Made by a program: the position numbers and the translations under genes
Origin: Bradyrhizobium sp. BTAi1
GTDB taxonomy: Bacteria > Pseudomonadota > Alphaproteobacteria > Rhizobiales > Xanthobacteraceae
DNA length: 64,000 nt
NCBI RefSeq assembly: GCF_000015165.1
Contig: NC_009485.1
Location: 3,367,501 to 3,431,500, forward strand
Direction of reading: 5' to 3'
Notes under the pieces: generated by a model
Database searches by the model: none
What the model was told of the DNA's origin: nothing
Seen by the model: the letters and a program-made list of their open reading frames with translations, nothing else
Shown: one piece after another, positions 34,429-42,179 of the stretch
How the letters are laid out: the number at the start of each line of letters is the position of its first letter
Numbering within the stretch: position 1 is the stretch's first letter

Positions 34429-35142
34429 TCAATGGCCGCCGAGATAGGCTGTGATCAGCCGGGGATCGTGGATCAGGTCCTTGGCCGGGCCCGACTGGAC
34501 GATCTCGCCGGTCTCGAGCACATAGCCGTAATCGGCCGTCTCGAGTGCCGCGCGAGCGTTCTGCTCGACCAGCAGGATGGACACGCCGAGATCGCGCAAG
34601 GACGCGATGGTGCGGAAGATTTCGCGCACGATCAGCGGAGCAAGACCAAGGCTGGGCTCGTCCAGCATGAGCAGCTTCGGCTTGGCCATCAATGCGCGTC
34701 CCAGCGCCAGCATCTGGCGTTCACCGCCGGAGAGTGTTCCGGCAGTCTGGCGTTGCCGCTCCCGAAGCCGGGGGAAGCGATCATACACCTCGTCGAGCGC
34801 CTGGCGGACACCCGAGCGATCGCGCAGGCTGTAGGAGCCGAGCAGGAGATTGTCCGCGACCGTCATGTCGGAGAACAGCTCGCGCTTTTCCGGAACGAGA
34901 CACAGCCGCCGCTCGACGCGGTTTTCGACCGACATCCTGCCGATCTCGCTGCCCTGAAAACTGATCCGGCCGCGCGACGCGAGCAGCCCGATTGCCGCCA
35001 TCAGCAGCGTGGTCTTGCCGGCCCCGTTCGGGCCGATCACCGTGACAATCTGTCCTTCTTCGACCGACAGCGACACGTTGCGGACCGCTTCGACATGGTC
35101 GTAACAGACGGTCACATCCGTCATAGCGAACATCGGGCTCAC
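34429..35142 (-). CDS. livF: Branched-chain amino acid/aromatic acid ABC transporter ATPase (LivF type)
   Basis: 237 residues. Walker A GPNGAGKTT, signature LSGGERQMLALGRALM, Walker B LLMLDEPSLGL and H-loop ILLVEQN are LivF hallmarks. It is the last gene of the livK-livH-livMG-livF operon and overlaps livMG by 4 bases. Hydrophobic amino-acid family importers in catabolic islands usually take up aromatic acids rather than leucine, which is the likely role here. Confidence 0.93.
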   Translation of the reverse strand: MSPMFAMTDVTVCYDHVEAVRNVSLSVEEGQIVTVIGPNGAGKTTLLMAAIGLLASRGRISFQGSEIGRMSVENRVERRLCLVPEKRELFSDMTVADNLLLGSYSLRDRSGVRQALDEVYDRFPRLRERQRQTAGTLSGGERQMLALGRALMAKPKLLMLDEPSLGLAPLIVREIFRTIASLRDLGVSILLVEQNARAALETADYGYVLETGEIVQSGPAKDLIHDPRLITAYLGGH

Positions 35143-36908
35143 GCGACGCCTCCGAGATAGGCTTCTTGAACCCGCTCGTCGTTCCGGATCGCGGCGGGGT
35201 CGCCTTCGCAGAGCTTGGATCCGAAATCGAGCACGACGATGCGATCGACCAAGGACATCACGAACTCCATATCGTGCTCGACGATCAGGATGGTCAGGTG
35301 GTCATTCCGCAACGACCTGAGCAGTTCGGCCAGCCGCAGCTTCTCCTGGCGGCGAAGTCCGGCAGCCGGTTCGTCGAGCACCAGCAGCGCCGGGTCCGCG
35401 GCGAGGGCCCGCGCGATCTCCAGGATGCGTTGGTTGCCGAGCGGCAGGTTGCCGGCGATGTCGAACGGCTTGTCGCCGAGCCCGACGCGCTCCAACTGAC
35501 GCAGCGCTTCGAACTGCGCACTGGCCTCCTCGCGCCGGTTGAGGCGCAAGGCGCTCGCGAGCAGGCCGGTGCGGGTCCGAGCATAGGTGCCGAGCATCAC
35601 GTTTTCGAGCAGGCTCATCCGCGGCCTGAGCTTGACGTGCTGAAACGTTCTGGCGATGCCCGCCTTGGCGATCCGCGATTGCGCCTCACGGGTGATCGAG
35701 CGTCCAGCAAAGACGATGTCGCCCTTGTTGACGCGGAGCGCGCCCGTCAGACAGTTGAACATGGTGCTCTTGCCGGCGCCGTTCGGCCCGATCACGGCCA
35801 GGATCTCCCCGGAGCGCACGTCGAAGCTCACATTGTTCACGGCGACAAGGCCGCCGAAACGTCGCTCGGCACCGTCCACTTTGAGCAGCAGCTCTCCAGG
35901 CGCAGGCTGTGCACGGCGCGGCAGGGCAGGGGCGGGTTGCGGCCGGTCGCGACGCAGCTTCGGCAGATAGCGCCCGACGAATGGCACGATTCCCTGCCGG
36001 GCCCATTGCAGGAACAGGATGAACAGCGCGGAGAAGGCGACGATCTCAAGCTGGCCGGATGCCCCCTTGGCGATCAATGGCAGATAGTCCTGGACGCTGT
36101 TCTTGAGCAGCGTCACGATCGCGGCGCCGACGACGCCCCCAAGCAGACTTCCTGCGCCGCCGACCATCGACATCATGAGGTATTCGATGCCCATGCCGGC
36201 ATCGAATGGGCCGGGACTGATGAAACGGCTCATATGGGCGTAGAGCCAGCCGGACAGGGCCGCCAGAAACGCCGCGATGACGAAGATCAGCAGCTTGATC
36301 CGGAACGCACTGATGCCGAGGCTCTCGACCAGCGTATTGCCGCCCCGCAACGCGCGCATCGCGCGGCCGAGGCGCGAGTCCAGCAGATTATATCCGATCC
36401 AGAGAACGGCTGCGACGATGCCCCAGATCAGGAAATAGACCTGCGCGCTGGAGACCAGGGCATAGGACCCGAAGCTGATCGGCGGAATCGATGCGATGCC
36501 GTTGAAGCGTCCGAGCCCTTCCACATTGCCGAACAGGAAGCCGATCGCGAGCCCCCATGCCACCGTGCTGAGCGAAAGGAAATGCCCCTGCAGCCGAAGG
36601 GTGGCGAGCCCGAGCAGGGTCGCGATGCTGCAGGTCAGCGTCAACGCCAGGAGGAGGCCGACCCAGGGGGATTGTCCGTTGAGGGCCGACACCCAGGCGG
36701 TGGCATAGGCCGCGATCCCGACGAAAGCCGCCTGTCCGAACGAGACGATGCCGCCGACGCCGGTGAGAAGCGCGAGGCCGATCGCGACCAGCGAATACAC
36801 GCCGATATAGTTCATCAGCGTGATCGTGAACGGGGGCAGGAGGAAGGGCGCGGCAGCAAGGCACAGCATCGCCACCATTGCCGCCAGCTGGACGTGAAGA
36901 CGGGTCAT
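35139..36908 (-). CDS. Fused ABC permease-ATPase (LivM-LivG)
   Basis: 589 residues. Residues 1 to about 320 form the LivM-type permease with 8-10 helices (AIGLALLTGVGGIVSFGQAAFVGIAAY, YLMMSMVGGAGSLLGG). After a Pro/Arg-rich linker (about 325-345) comes a LivG-type ATPase with Walker A GPNGAGKST, a variant signature LPLGNQRILEIARAL and Walker B LLVLDEPAAGL. Fused LivMG chains are known in alpha- and betaproteobacteria. The gene overlaps livH and livF by 4 bases each. Confidence 0.93.
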   Translation of the reverse strand: MTRLHVQLAAMVAMLCLAAAPFLLPPFTITLMNYIGVYSLVAIGLALLTGVGGIVSFGQAAFVGIAAYATAWVSALNGQSPWVGLLLALTLTCSIATLLGLATLRLQGHFLSLSTVAWGLAIGFLFGNVEGLGRFNGIASIPPISFGSYALVSSAQVYFLIWGIVAAVLWIGYNLLDSRLGRAMRALRGGNTLVESLGISAFRIKLLIFVIAAFLAALSGWLYAHMSRFISPGPFDAGMGIEYLMMSMVGGAGSLLGGVVGAAIVTLLKNSVQDYLPLIAKGASGQLEIVAFSALFILFLQWARQGIVPFVGRYLPKLRRDRPQPAPALPRRAQPAPGELLLKVDGAERRFGGLVAVNNVSFDVRSGEILAVIGPNGAGKSTMFNCLTGALRVNKGDIVFAGRSITREAQSRIAKAGIARTFQHVKLRPRMSLLENVMLGTYARTRTGLLASALRLNRREEASAQFEALRQLERVGLGDKPFDIAGNLPLGNQRILEIARALAADPALLVLDEPAAGLRRQEKLRLAELLRSLRNDHLTILIVEHDMEFVMSLVDRIVVLDFGSKLCEGDPAAIRNDERVQEAYLGGVA

Positions 36909-37948
36909 TCTTCGATCTCCTCCTCGGAATGCAGGGAGGATAGGGATCGCCAGATCAGAATCGGGATCAGGAGCGAGAACACGATGACATCCTTCAGCGC
37001 GCTGCTCTCGAAGGATGCGAAGCTTTCGAGAATGCCGACGCCGACAGCGCCTATCGCCGCTCCGGGATAGCTGGTCAGGCCGCCCACGATCGCGCCGACG
37101 AAAGCCTTGAGGCCGATCAGGAAGCCGGAATCGTAGAACACGGTGTTCACCGGCGCGATCAGGATGCCCGACACGCCGGCCATCAGCGAGCCGAGGAGGT
37201 AGGCGATGGTCCCGGCGCGTGCCGGCCGGATTCCCATCAGGCGCGAGCCGGTCCGGTTCACGGCGGTGGCGCGCAGCGATTTGCCAACCAATGTGAAGTC
37301 GAAGAACAGATAAAGCAGACCGCTGAAGACGAGCGCCGCGATCACGATCAGCATGGTCTGACCGGAGATGAGAATGCCGGCAATCTCGGTCGACAGCGAG
37401 GTCAGCGGTTCGGTGCGCACGCCCTCAGGTCCGAAAAACAGCAGGCCAAGACCGACCAGTGCAAAATGCAATGCGACCGAGACCGTCAGCAACAACAGCA
37501 CCGTGCCGTCGGCGATCGGACGAAACACGATCCGGTCGAGAAGGGGAGCGATCGGGGTGATCAGCATCAGCGCGAGCACGAGCCGGACCGCCAGTGGCGG
37601 ATCCATGCGGGTCACGATCCAGGCTGCGCCGACGATCGCGCATGGCAGAGCGAGATAAAGCAGCAGCGCGCGCGGCACGAGCCGCGGCTCGTTCGTGCGC
37701 AGCAGCGAAATGATTTCCACGAGGGTTGCGAGGCAGGCCAGCACCAGAACGAGCGTTCCGGTGCCGGGAAACCGCTTCGCATCGAGAGCAGCCAGCGTCA
37801 GCGCGGTGAACGCGGCAATATCGCCGAACGGAATGAAGATGACGCGGGTGACCGTGAAGATCAGCACGGTTCCGATCGCCACCAGCGCATAGACTGCGCC
37901 GGTGGCGATGCCGTCGATCGCAAGAATGGCGGCGATATCGCTCGTCAT
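36905..37948 (-). CDS. livH: Branched-chain/aromatic ABC transporter permease (LivH type)
   Basis: 347 residues, longer than the usual 290-300 because of an extra central hydrophobic section (about 45-130, including LVLVLACLATLVEIIS and LPCAIVGAAWIV). Typical LivH features are GIATGAVYALVAIGTVLIF at the N-terminus and the C-terminal GLKAFVGAIVGGLTSYPGAAIGAVGVGILESF. It forms the pore together with LivMG. Confidence 0.92.
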   Translation of the reverse strand: MTSDIAAILAIDGIATGAVYALVAIGTVLIFTVTRVIFIPFGDIAAFTALTLAALDAKRFPGTGTLVLVLACLATLVEIISLLRTNEPRLVPRALLLYLALPCAIVGAAWIVTRMDPPLAVRLVLALMLITPIAPLLDRIVFRPIADGTVLLLLTVSVALHFALVGLGLLFFGPEGVRTEPLTSLSTEIAGILISGQTMLIVIAALVFSGLLYLFFDFTLVGKSLRATAVNRTGSRLMGIRPARAGTIAYLLGSLMAGVSGILIAPVNTVFYDSGFLIGLKAFVGAIVGGLTSYPGAAIGAVGVGILESFASFESSALKDVIVFSLLIPILIWRSLSSLHSEEEIEE

Positions 37949-37990
37949 GACGGCGCGCTTCCCCGTTCCGAGTGGTGGTCAGTCGTCGAA

Positions 37991-39139
37991 TTATGGCGCA
38001 TACTTCCACGCGCCATCGGTCAGGCGAACGATGACGAGAGATCGTTCGTCCACGCCCGTGACCGCTCCCGGCTTGAAATTGTAGATGGCGTGGACGCCGG
38101 GCAGTTCCCGGGTGCTGAGAATGGCGTCGCGCAGGGCGCCGCGGAATGCGCTGGTGCCGGGCTTTGTGGTTTTGAGTGCCTGTTCGGCGGCGTTGGCGAA
38201 GATGAGCCAGGCGTCGAACGAATAGGCGGAGAAGCCGTCCGTCGTCGGAATATTATGGGTCTTCTGGTAGACCGCGCGGAAATCCAACGCGAGCTTCTTG
38301 GCGAAATGATCGTCCGGGAGCTGCTCGGCCACGATCACCGGGCCGGCCGACACCTGGATCCCTTCGGCGGCTTTGCCGCCGACATGGACGAAATCCGGAT
38401 TGACCAGGGCGACCGTGCCATACGTCTTGCCCTTGAAACCCCGCTCGGCCAAGCTCAGGAGAGGCAGCGCACCCTGCGTGCCCGAGCCGCCGTCGAGGAC
38501 GGCATCCGGCCGGGCCGCGAGCACCTTCAGCGTTTGCGCCGTCACCGACGTGTCCGTCCGAGCATAACGCTCGTTGGTCTGCACCTTGATGTCATCGGTG
38601 GCTTCGGCCGCCTTTGCGCCGTTATAGACGAGATCGCCCCAGGCGTCGGAGAAGCCGATATAGCCGATGTTCTTCATGCCATCGCGCTTCATGCGGTCGG
38701 CGACGATCTTGACCAGCAAGGATGCGGGTTGTGGGACCGAGACGACCCATTGCTCCGGCGATTCCGGCAGCTTGCCGATCGGCGACACCGCGATCATCGG
38801 CACCTTCAATTCGCTGGCGACGGCGGCCATCGCGATGGTCGAGGGAGCCGTGGCCGTGCCGATCAGGAGGTCGACCTTCTCCTCTTCCACGAGCTTGCGC
38901 GCATTGCGGGTTGCGGCGGATGGGTCGGATCCATCGTCCAGCTGGATCAGACGAATGGTCTCGCCATTGATCACCTTCTTGTATTCATACGCCGCCGCGA
39001 TGCCGCGGCCATACGGAATGCCGATCGAGGCGCCGGGGCCGCTCAGCGATGTGACGAAACCAATGGTGATGTCGGCCTGAGCAGCTGTTGCCGCAAAGAC
39101 GCCGGCGACAAGCGCGAGTATGCTCACAGTCCTTCGCAT
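37991..39139 (-). CDS. ABC transporter substrate-binding protein (LivK type), copy 1
   Basis: 382 residues with signal peptide MRRTVSILALVAGVFAATAAQA. Type I periplasmic binding protein of the hydrophobic amino-acid family: ITIGFVTSLSGPGASIGIP, IQLDDGSDPSAATRNARKL, VPMIAVSPI and a C-terminal FDAWLIFANAAEQAL. AGGAGGAG stands 9 bases before ATG 39139. It is 42 bp upstream of livH in the same operon. A clear paralogue lies at 44294, so two binding proteins probably share one membrane complex. Confidence 0.93.
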   Translation of the reverse strand: MRRTVSILALVAGVFAATAAQADITIGFVTSLSGPGASIGIPYGRGIAAAYEYKKVINGETIRLIQLDDGSDPSAATRNARKLVEEEKVDLLIGTATAPSTIAMAAVASELKVPMIAVSPIGKLPESPEQWVVSVPQPASLLVKIVADRMKRDGMKNIGYIGFSDAWGDLVYNGAKAAEATDDIKVQTNERYARTDTSVTAQTLKVLAARPDAVLDGGSGTQGALPLLSLAERGFKGKTYGTVALVNPDFVHVGGKAAEGIQVSAGPVIVAEQLPDDHFAKKLALDFRAVYQKTHNIPTTDGFSAYSFDAWLIFANAAEQALKTTKPGTSAFRGALRDAILSTRELPGVHAIYNFKPGAVTGVDERSLVIVRLTDGAWKYAP

Positions 39140-39731
39140 TTGCGTTCTCCTCCTGGGTTGACCGGTTTGGGAAGCTTGCTCCCCGCCGGGAGCTGACACA
39201 ATGATCGGAGACGATGCTGCAGCGCCGCAGGCCGGGCGCACCGATGAAGGGCTGCTTGGCGGGCGTCAGCGGTCATGGCATCGGCTGCTGTCGAAGCCGC
39301 GTTGCCATGCGAGAGACTCGGAAGCGCTTTCGGGCATCGCCTGAGGAGCGCTGCAGCCGCGACGCGAGAGCGACGATGCTGCCGGCGGCTCTGTGACTGT
39401 CCAGGCGATCGAGAGTCTCAAAATCGGTGCCCTGCAACATCGGTGTCTGGGCCCAGCGGCTGCGCCGATGGATTAGTTAAAGCCTAAAGTATTATTGGCG
39501 AAGCCGTCAACACGCGCCGGCGTTTCGTAAGAAAAAAATGTTATTGCATACATTTTCGTCAGGCTGCGCCGATTGCCGCGCCATCGCCCGCCGAGCAATG
39601 TGCAGTCTGGCCGGCTCTCGTCCAGCTGCCCGCGTATCGCGCTGAGCGCATTGACGCACCAATTAGTTTATGATTGAAACTTCTACGGCGGCAGTCGAGG
39701 ATGGATCTTCCGACGTCCGGGGAGAAGGGCG
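39140..39731. other. 592-bp divergent intergenic region between livK and the racemase-fold gene
   Basis: No convincing gene; short frames here lack family features. Bases 39160-39460 are GC-rich and unremarkable. Bases 39461-39560 are AT-rich, with ATTAGTT at 39474-39480 and a copy near 39662-39668. ATGT-N8-ACAT (39538-39553) spans 16 bases like the sites at 20947 and 30899 and contains TTGCATA, shared with the reverse complement of the 20946 site. Promoters for both flanking operons must lie here but are not clear. Confidence 0.4.
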
Positions 39732-40562
39732 ATGCGCATCTTCTGGCAGAGCTTCGTTGATGCGAGCGTGAATGCGCCCTACATGGCGCGGCTGTCGGAG
39801 TACCTCAACGCGATCGCAGCGCCTGGCACGAGCGTTCACGTCGAAGGAATCTCGCCGCCTGATCGCGAATTCGGTCGCCTCGCGGAGTTGCGCTGTGCGA
39901 TTCAGGCCATCGACAACGGCATCGCAGCCGAACAGGGCGGGTTCGACGCTTTCGTCATGGGACACTTTCAGGATCCCGGGCTTTATGAGCTTCGCTCCGC
40001 GCTCGACATTCCGGTGATCGGGACAGGGGAGGCGACCCTGCTTGCCGCCTCGCAGCTCGGCAGGCGGCTTGGCCTGGTGACGCTCGATCCCGTCTTCGAG
40101 GTCTGGCATTATGAGCAGGCCGAACGTTACGGTCTCGGTGGTCGCATTGCCCATGTTGTCGGGCTTGGTTGCAAGCCCGAGGATTTTGCCGCCGCGTTTG
40201 CCGGCGACCAGGAGGCGCAGGCGCGGATGATCAGGGACTTCGTGGCGTGTGCGCGTCCGCTGCTGGAGCGCGGCGCCGACGTGGTGATTCCCGCCGGCGT
40301 GCTGCCGGGGCTGTTGATCGGCCGTGAACACGGTTTGAAGATCGATCACGCGCCGGTGGTCAATTGCGCGGCGGTCGCCTTGAAGAATGCCGAGATGTGG
40401 GTGCAGCTCAGGCGGCTCAACGGGACCGAGCCGAGTCGCGGCCCCAGCTTCAGCCGGGCCAGTGCGCTCGCCCGCGAGGATTTTCGCGCGCTGCTCGCTT
40501 GCAACACGCAATTGTGCCGGGAGCCGAGTCCCGCGGTGGAGACCAAGAATGGTGCAGCCTGA
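39732..40562 (+). CDS. Asp/Glu/hydantoin racemase-superfamily protein lacking both catalytic cysteines
   Basis: 276 residues. The fold is recognised from the N-terminal RIFWQSFVD, AFVMGHFQDPGLYELRSALDIPVIGTGEA and ADVVIPAGVLPGLL. In active racemases and related decarboxylases or isomerases a Cys stands where this protein has His (MGHFQDPG), and a second Cys where it has Ala-Gly (IPAGV). It may therefore use different chemistry or be a binding protein. It is first in the rightward operon with Ohr-like, thiolase-like and DUF35 genes; GGAGAAGGGCG precedes ATG. Confidence 0.82.
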   Translation: MRIFWQSFVDASVNAPYMARLSEYLNAIAAPGTSVHVEGISPPDREFGRLAELRCAIQAIDNGIAAEQGGFDAFVMGHFQDPGLYELRSALDIPVIGTGEATLLAASQLGRRLGLVTLDPVFEVWHYEQAERYGLGGRIAHVVGLGCKPEDFAAAFAGDQEAQARMIRDFVACARPLLERGADVVIPAGVLPGLLIGREHGLKIDHAPVVNCAAVALKNAEMWVQLRRLNGTEPSRGPSFSRASALAREDFRALLACNTQLCREPSPAVETKNGAA

Positions 40563-40977
40563 AAAGATCCTCTACGAGACCGAGGTCACGGCGACGGGTG
40601 GCCGCGACGGGAAGGCTGCGAGCGCGGATGGCTTGCTGTCGGTGTCGCTGTCCTTGCCGAAAGCGCTGGGTGGGCCCGGCGGTGAGGGAACCAATCCGGA
40701 GCAGCTCTTTGCCGCCGGCTATGCGGCGTGTTTTCTCGGCGCGGTCAAGCTCGTGGCTCGTACCAGGAAGATGACGCCGTCCGCCGAGCCGTCGGTCACC
40801 GCGAAGGTTGGGATGGGCCCGATCCCGGTCGGCTATGCGCTTGCGGTCGAGCTCAAGGTCAGCCTGCCGGGCATCGAGAAGTCTCTGGCCGAGGAGATCG
40901 TTGCTGGTGCGCATGAGCGCTGCCCCTATTCGAATGCGACGCGTGGCAATATCGACGTGAAGCTGACGGTGGTCTGA
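40549..40977 (+). CDS. OsmC/Ohr-family peroxiredoxin
   Basis: 142 residues. The two redox cysteines are in AACFLGAVKLVA and ERCPYSNATRGN, as in Ohr organic hydroperoxide resistance proteins. ATG 40549 lies inside the previous gene (14-base overlap). Ohr reduces organic peroxides with lipoylated partners. Within an aromatic oxygenase island it may protect against peroxides formed by uncoupled oxygenases or by indole oxidation. No OhrR gene is adjacent; the MarR proteins here lack an obvious sensor Cys. Confidence 0.88.
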   Translation: MVQPEKILYETEVTATGGRDGKAASADGLLSVSLSLPKALGGPGGEGTNPEQLFAAGYAACFLGAVKLVARTRKMTPSAEPSVTAKVGMGPIPVGYALAVELKVSLPGIEKSLAEEIVAGAHERCPYSNATRGNIDVKLTVV

Positions 40978-40994
40978 AGCGCTAATCCGGGCGG

Positions 40995-42179
40995 ATGACA
41001 GTGGAGAAGACTCAGCGCGCATCCTACGATGGGGTCGTCATGGCCGTTCCGGTCACGATTCCTTACATGCGCTATTCGATCGAAAGCGCGCAATGGTGGA
41101 TCGGCCGCGCCTTGAGCGCGCTCGTGGCGCAGGCCGGGATCAAGAGTTCGGATATCGACGGCCTGTGTGTCTCCAGCTTCACGCTGGGGAACGACAGCGG
41201 CGTTGGTCTGACCCAGCATTTCGGTCTGTGCGTGCGGTGGCTTGATACGATCCCGCTCGGCGGCGCGAGTGCCATCGCGGCGGTGCGGAAGGCGGCGCGG
41301 GCGGTCCAGGCGCGTGACGCTGATATCGTGGCCTGCGTGGCCGGTGATGCCAATCATGTCGATTCGTTCCGGCAGACACTCGAGAATTTCTCCCGCTTCA
41401 ATCAAGACGCCGTCTATCCCTACGGAGCAGGCGGCGCCAATGCGAGCTTTGCGTTGATTGCGCGCAATTACATGCGCACCTACGGTGTGACGCGCGAGGA
41501 TGTCGGCAGGATCGCGGTTGCGCAGCGCGCCAACGCGCTCCGCAATCCGAATGCCCTGATGAAGACGCCGCTGTCGATCGAGCAATATCTCGCCGCCCGC
41601 CCGATTTCGGATCCGATTCACCTGTTCGACTGCGTCATGCCGTGCGCCGGCGCCGAGGCGTTTCTGGTGATGCGGGACGACACGGCGGCATCGCTCGGAT
41701 TGCCGGCCGCCCGCGTGCTTTCGACGATCGAGCGGCACAACGCATTTGCGGATGATCCCATGCAGCTACGCGGCGGCTGGGCCAAAGATATTGGCGAACT
41801 CTACGCCATGGCCGGGGTCACGCCGGACGATCTCGATGTCGTCCAGACCTATGACGATTACCCGGTCATCACCATGATGCAATTCGAGGATCTCGGCTTC
41901 TGCAAGAAGGGCGAAGGGGCGGCCTTCGTGCGCGAGCACGATCTCACGATCGATGGCGACTTCCCGCATAATACGTCCGGCGGCCAGCTCTCGGTCGGGC
42001 AGGCCGGTGCGGCCGGCGCCTATCTCGGACTCGTCGAAGGGCTTCGGCAGGTGCTGGGAACGGCAGGGCCGACCCAGGTGAAAGCGGCGCGGCTCGCTCT
42101 CGCGTCTGGCTTCGGAATGATCAATTATGATCGCGGTCTCGCCTCGGGGGCCGTGATCCTGGCGGGACCTGCGCGATGA
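40995..42179 (+). CDS. Thiolase-like protein without catalytic Cys/His (lipid-transfer/Ltp2-type), predicted retro-aldolase subunit
   Basis: 394 residues with the thiolase fold (SCP2/lipid-transfer subgroup). The nucleophilic Cys position is replaced by GGAS (89-92), and the GHP motif is G335-Q336-A337 in HNTSGGQLSVGQAGAAG. It therefore cannot perform normal Claisen chemistry. A tyrosine-rich block, QTYDDYPV (Y286, Y289), corresponds to a region conserved in Ltp2-like aldolases. The gene overlaps a DUF35-containing gene by 4 bases; thiolase-like/DUF35 pairs form complexes such as Ltp2-ChsH2 (retro-aldolase) and BbsAB. I infer a retro-aldol role on a beta-hydroxyacyl-CoA. Confidence 0.88.
   Translation: MTVEKTQRASYDGVVMAVPVTIPYMRYSIESAQWWIGRALSALVAQAGIKSSDIDGLCVSSFTLGNDSGVGLTQHFGLCVRWLDTIPLGGASAIAAVRKAARAVQARDADIVACVAGDANHVDSFRQTLENFSRFNQDAVYPYGAGGANASFALIARNYMRTYGVTREDVGRIAVAQRANALRNPNALMKTPLSIEQYLAARPISDPIHLFDCVMPCAGAEAFLVMRDDTAASLGLPAARVLSTIERHNAFADDPMQLRGGWAKDIGELYAMAGVTPDDLDVVQTYDDYPVITMMQFEDLGFCKKGEGAAFVREHDLTIDGDFPHNTSGGQLSVGQAGAAGAYLGLVEGLRQVLGTAGPTQVKAARLALASGFGMINYDRGLASGAVILAGPAR

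Noticed and set aside
39214..39396. Short frames in the livK/racemase gap
   Set aside because: Arg/Cys-rich translations without a ribosome-binding site or family resemblance; treated as non-coding.
39732..40562. Annotation as hydantoin or aspartate racemase
   Set aside because: Both catalytic Cys positions are substituted, so the fold is certain but racemase activity is not supported.
40995..42179. Annotation as an active acetyl-CoA acetyltransferase
   Set aside because: Neither the nucleophilic Cys nor the GHP histidine is present.
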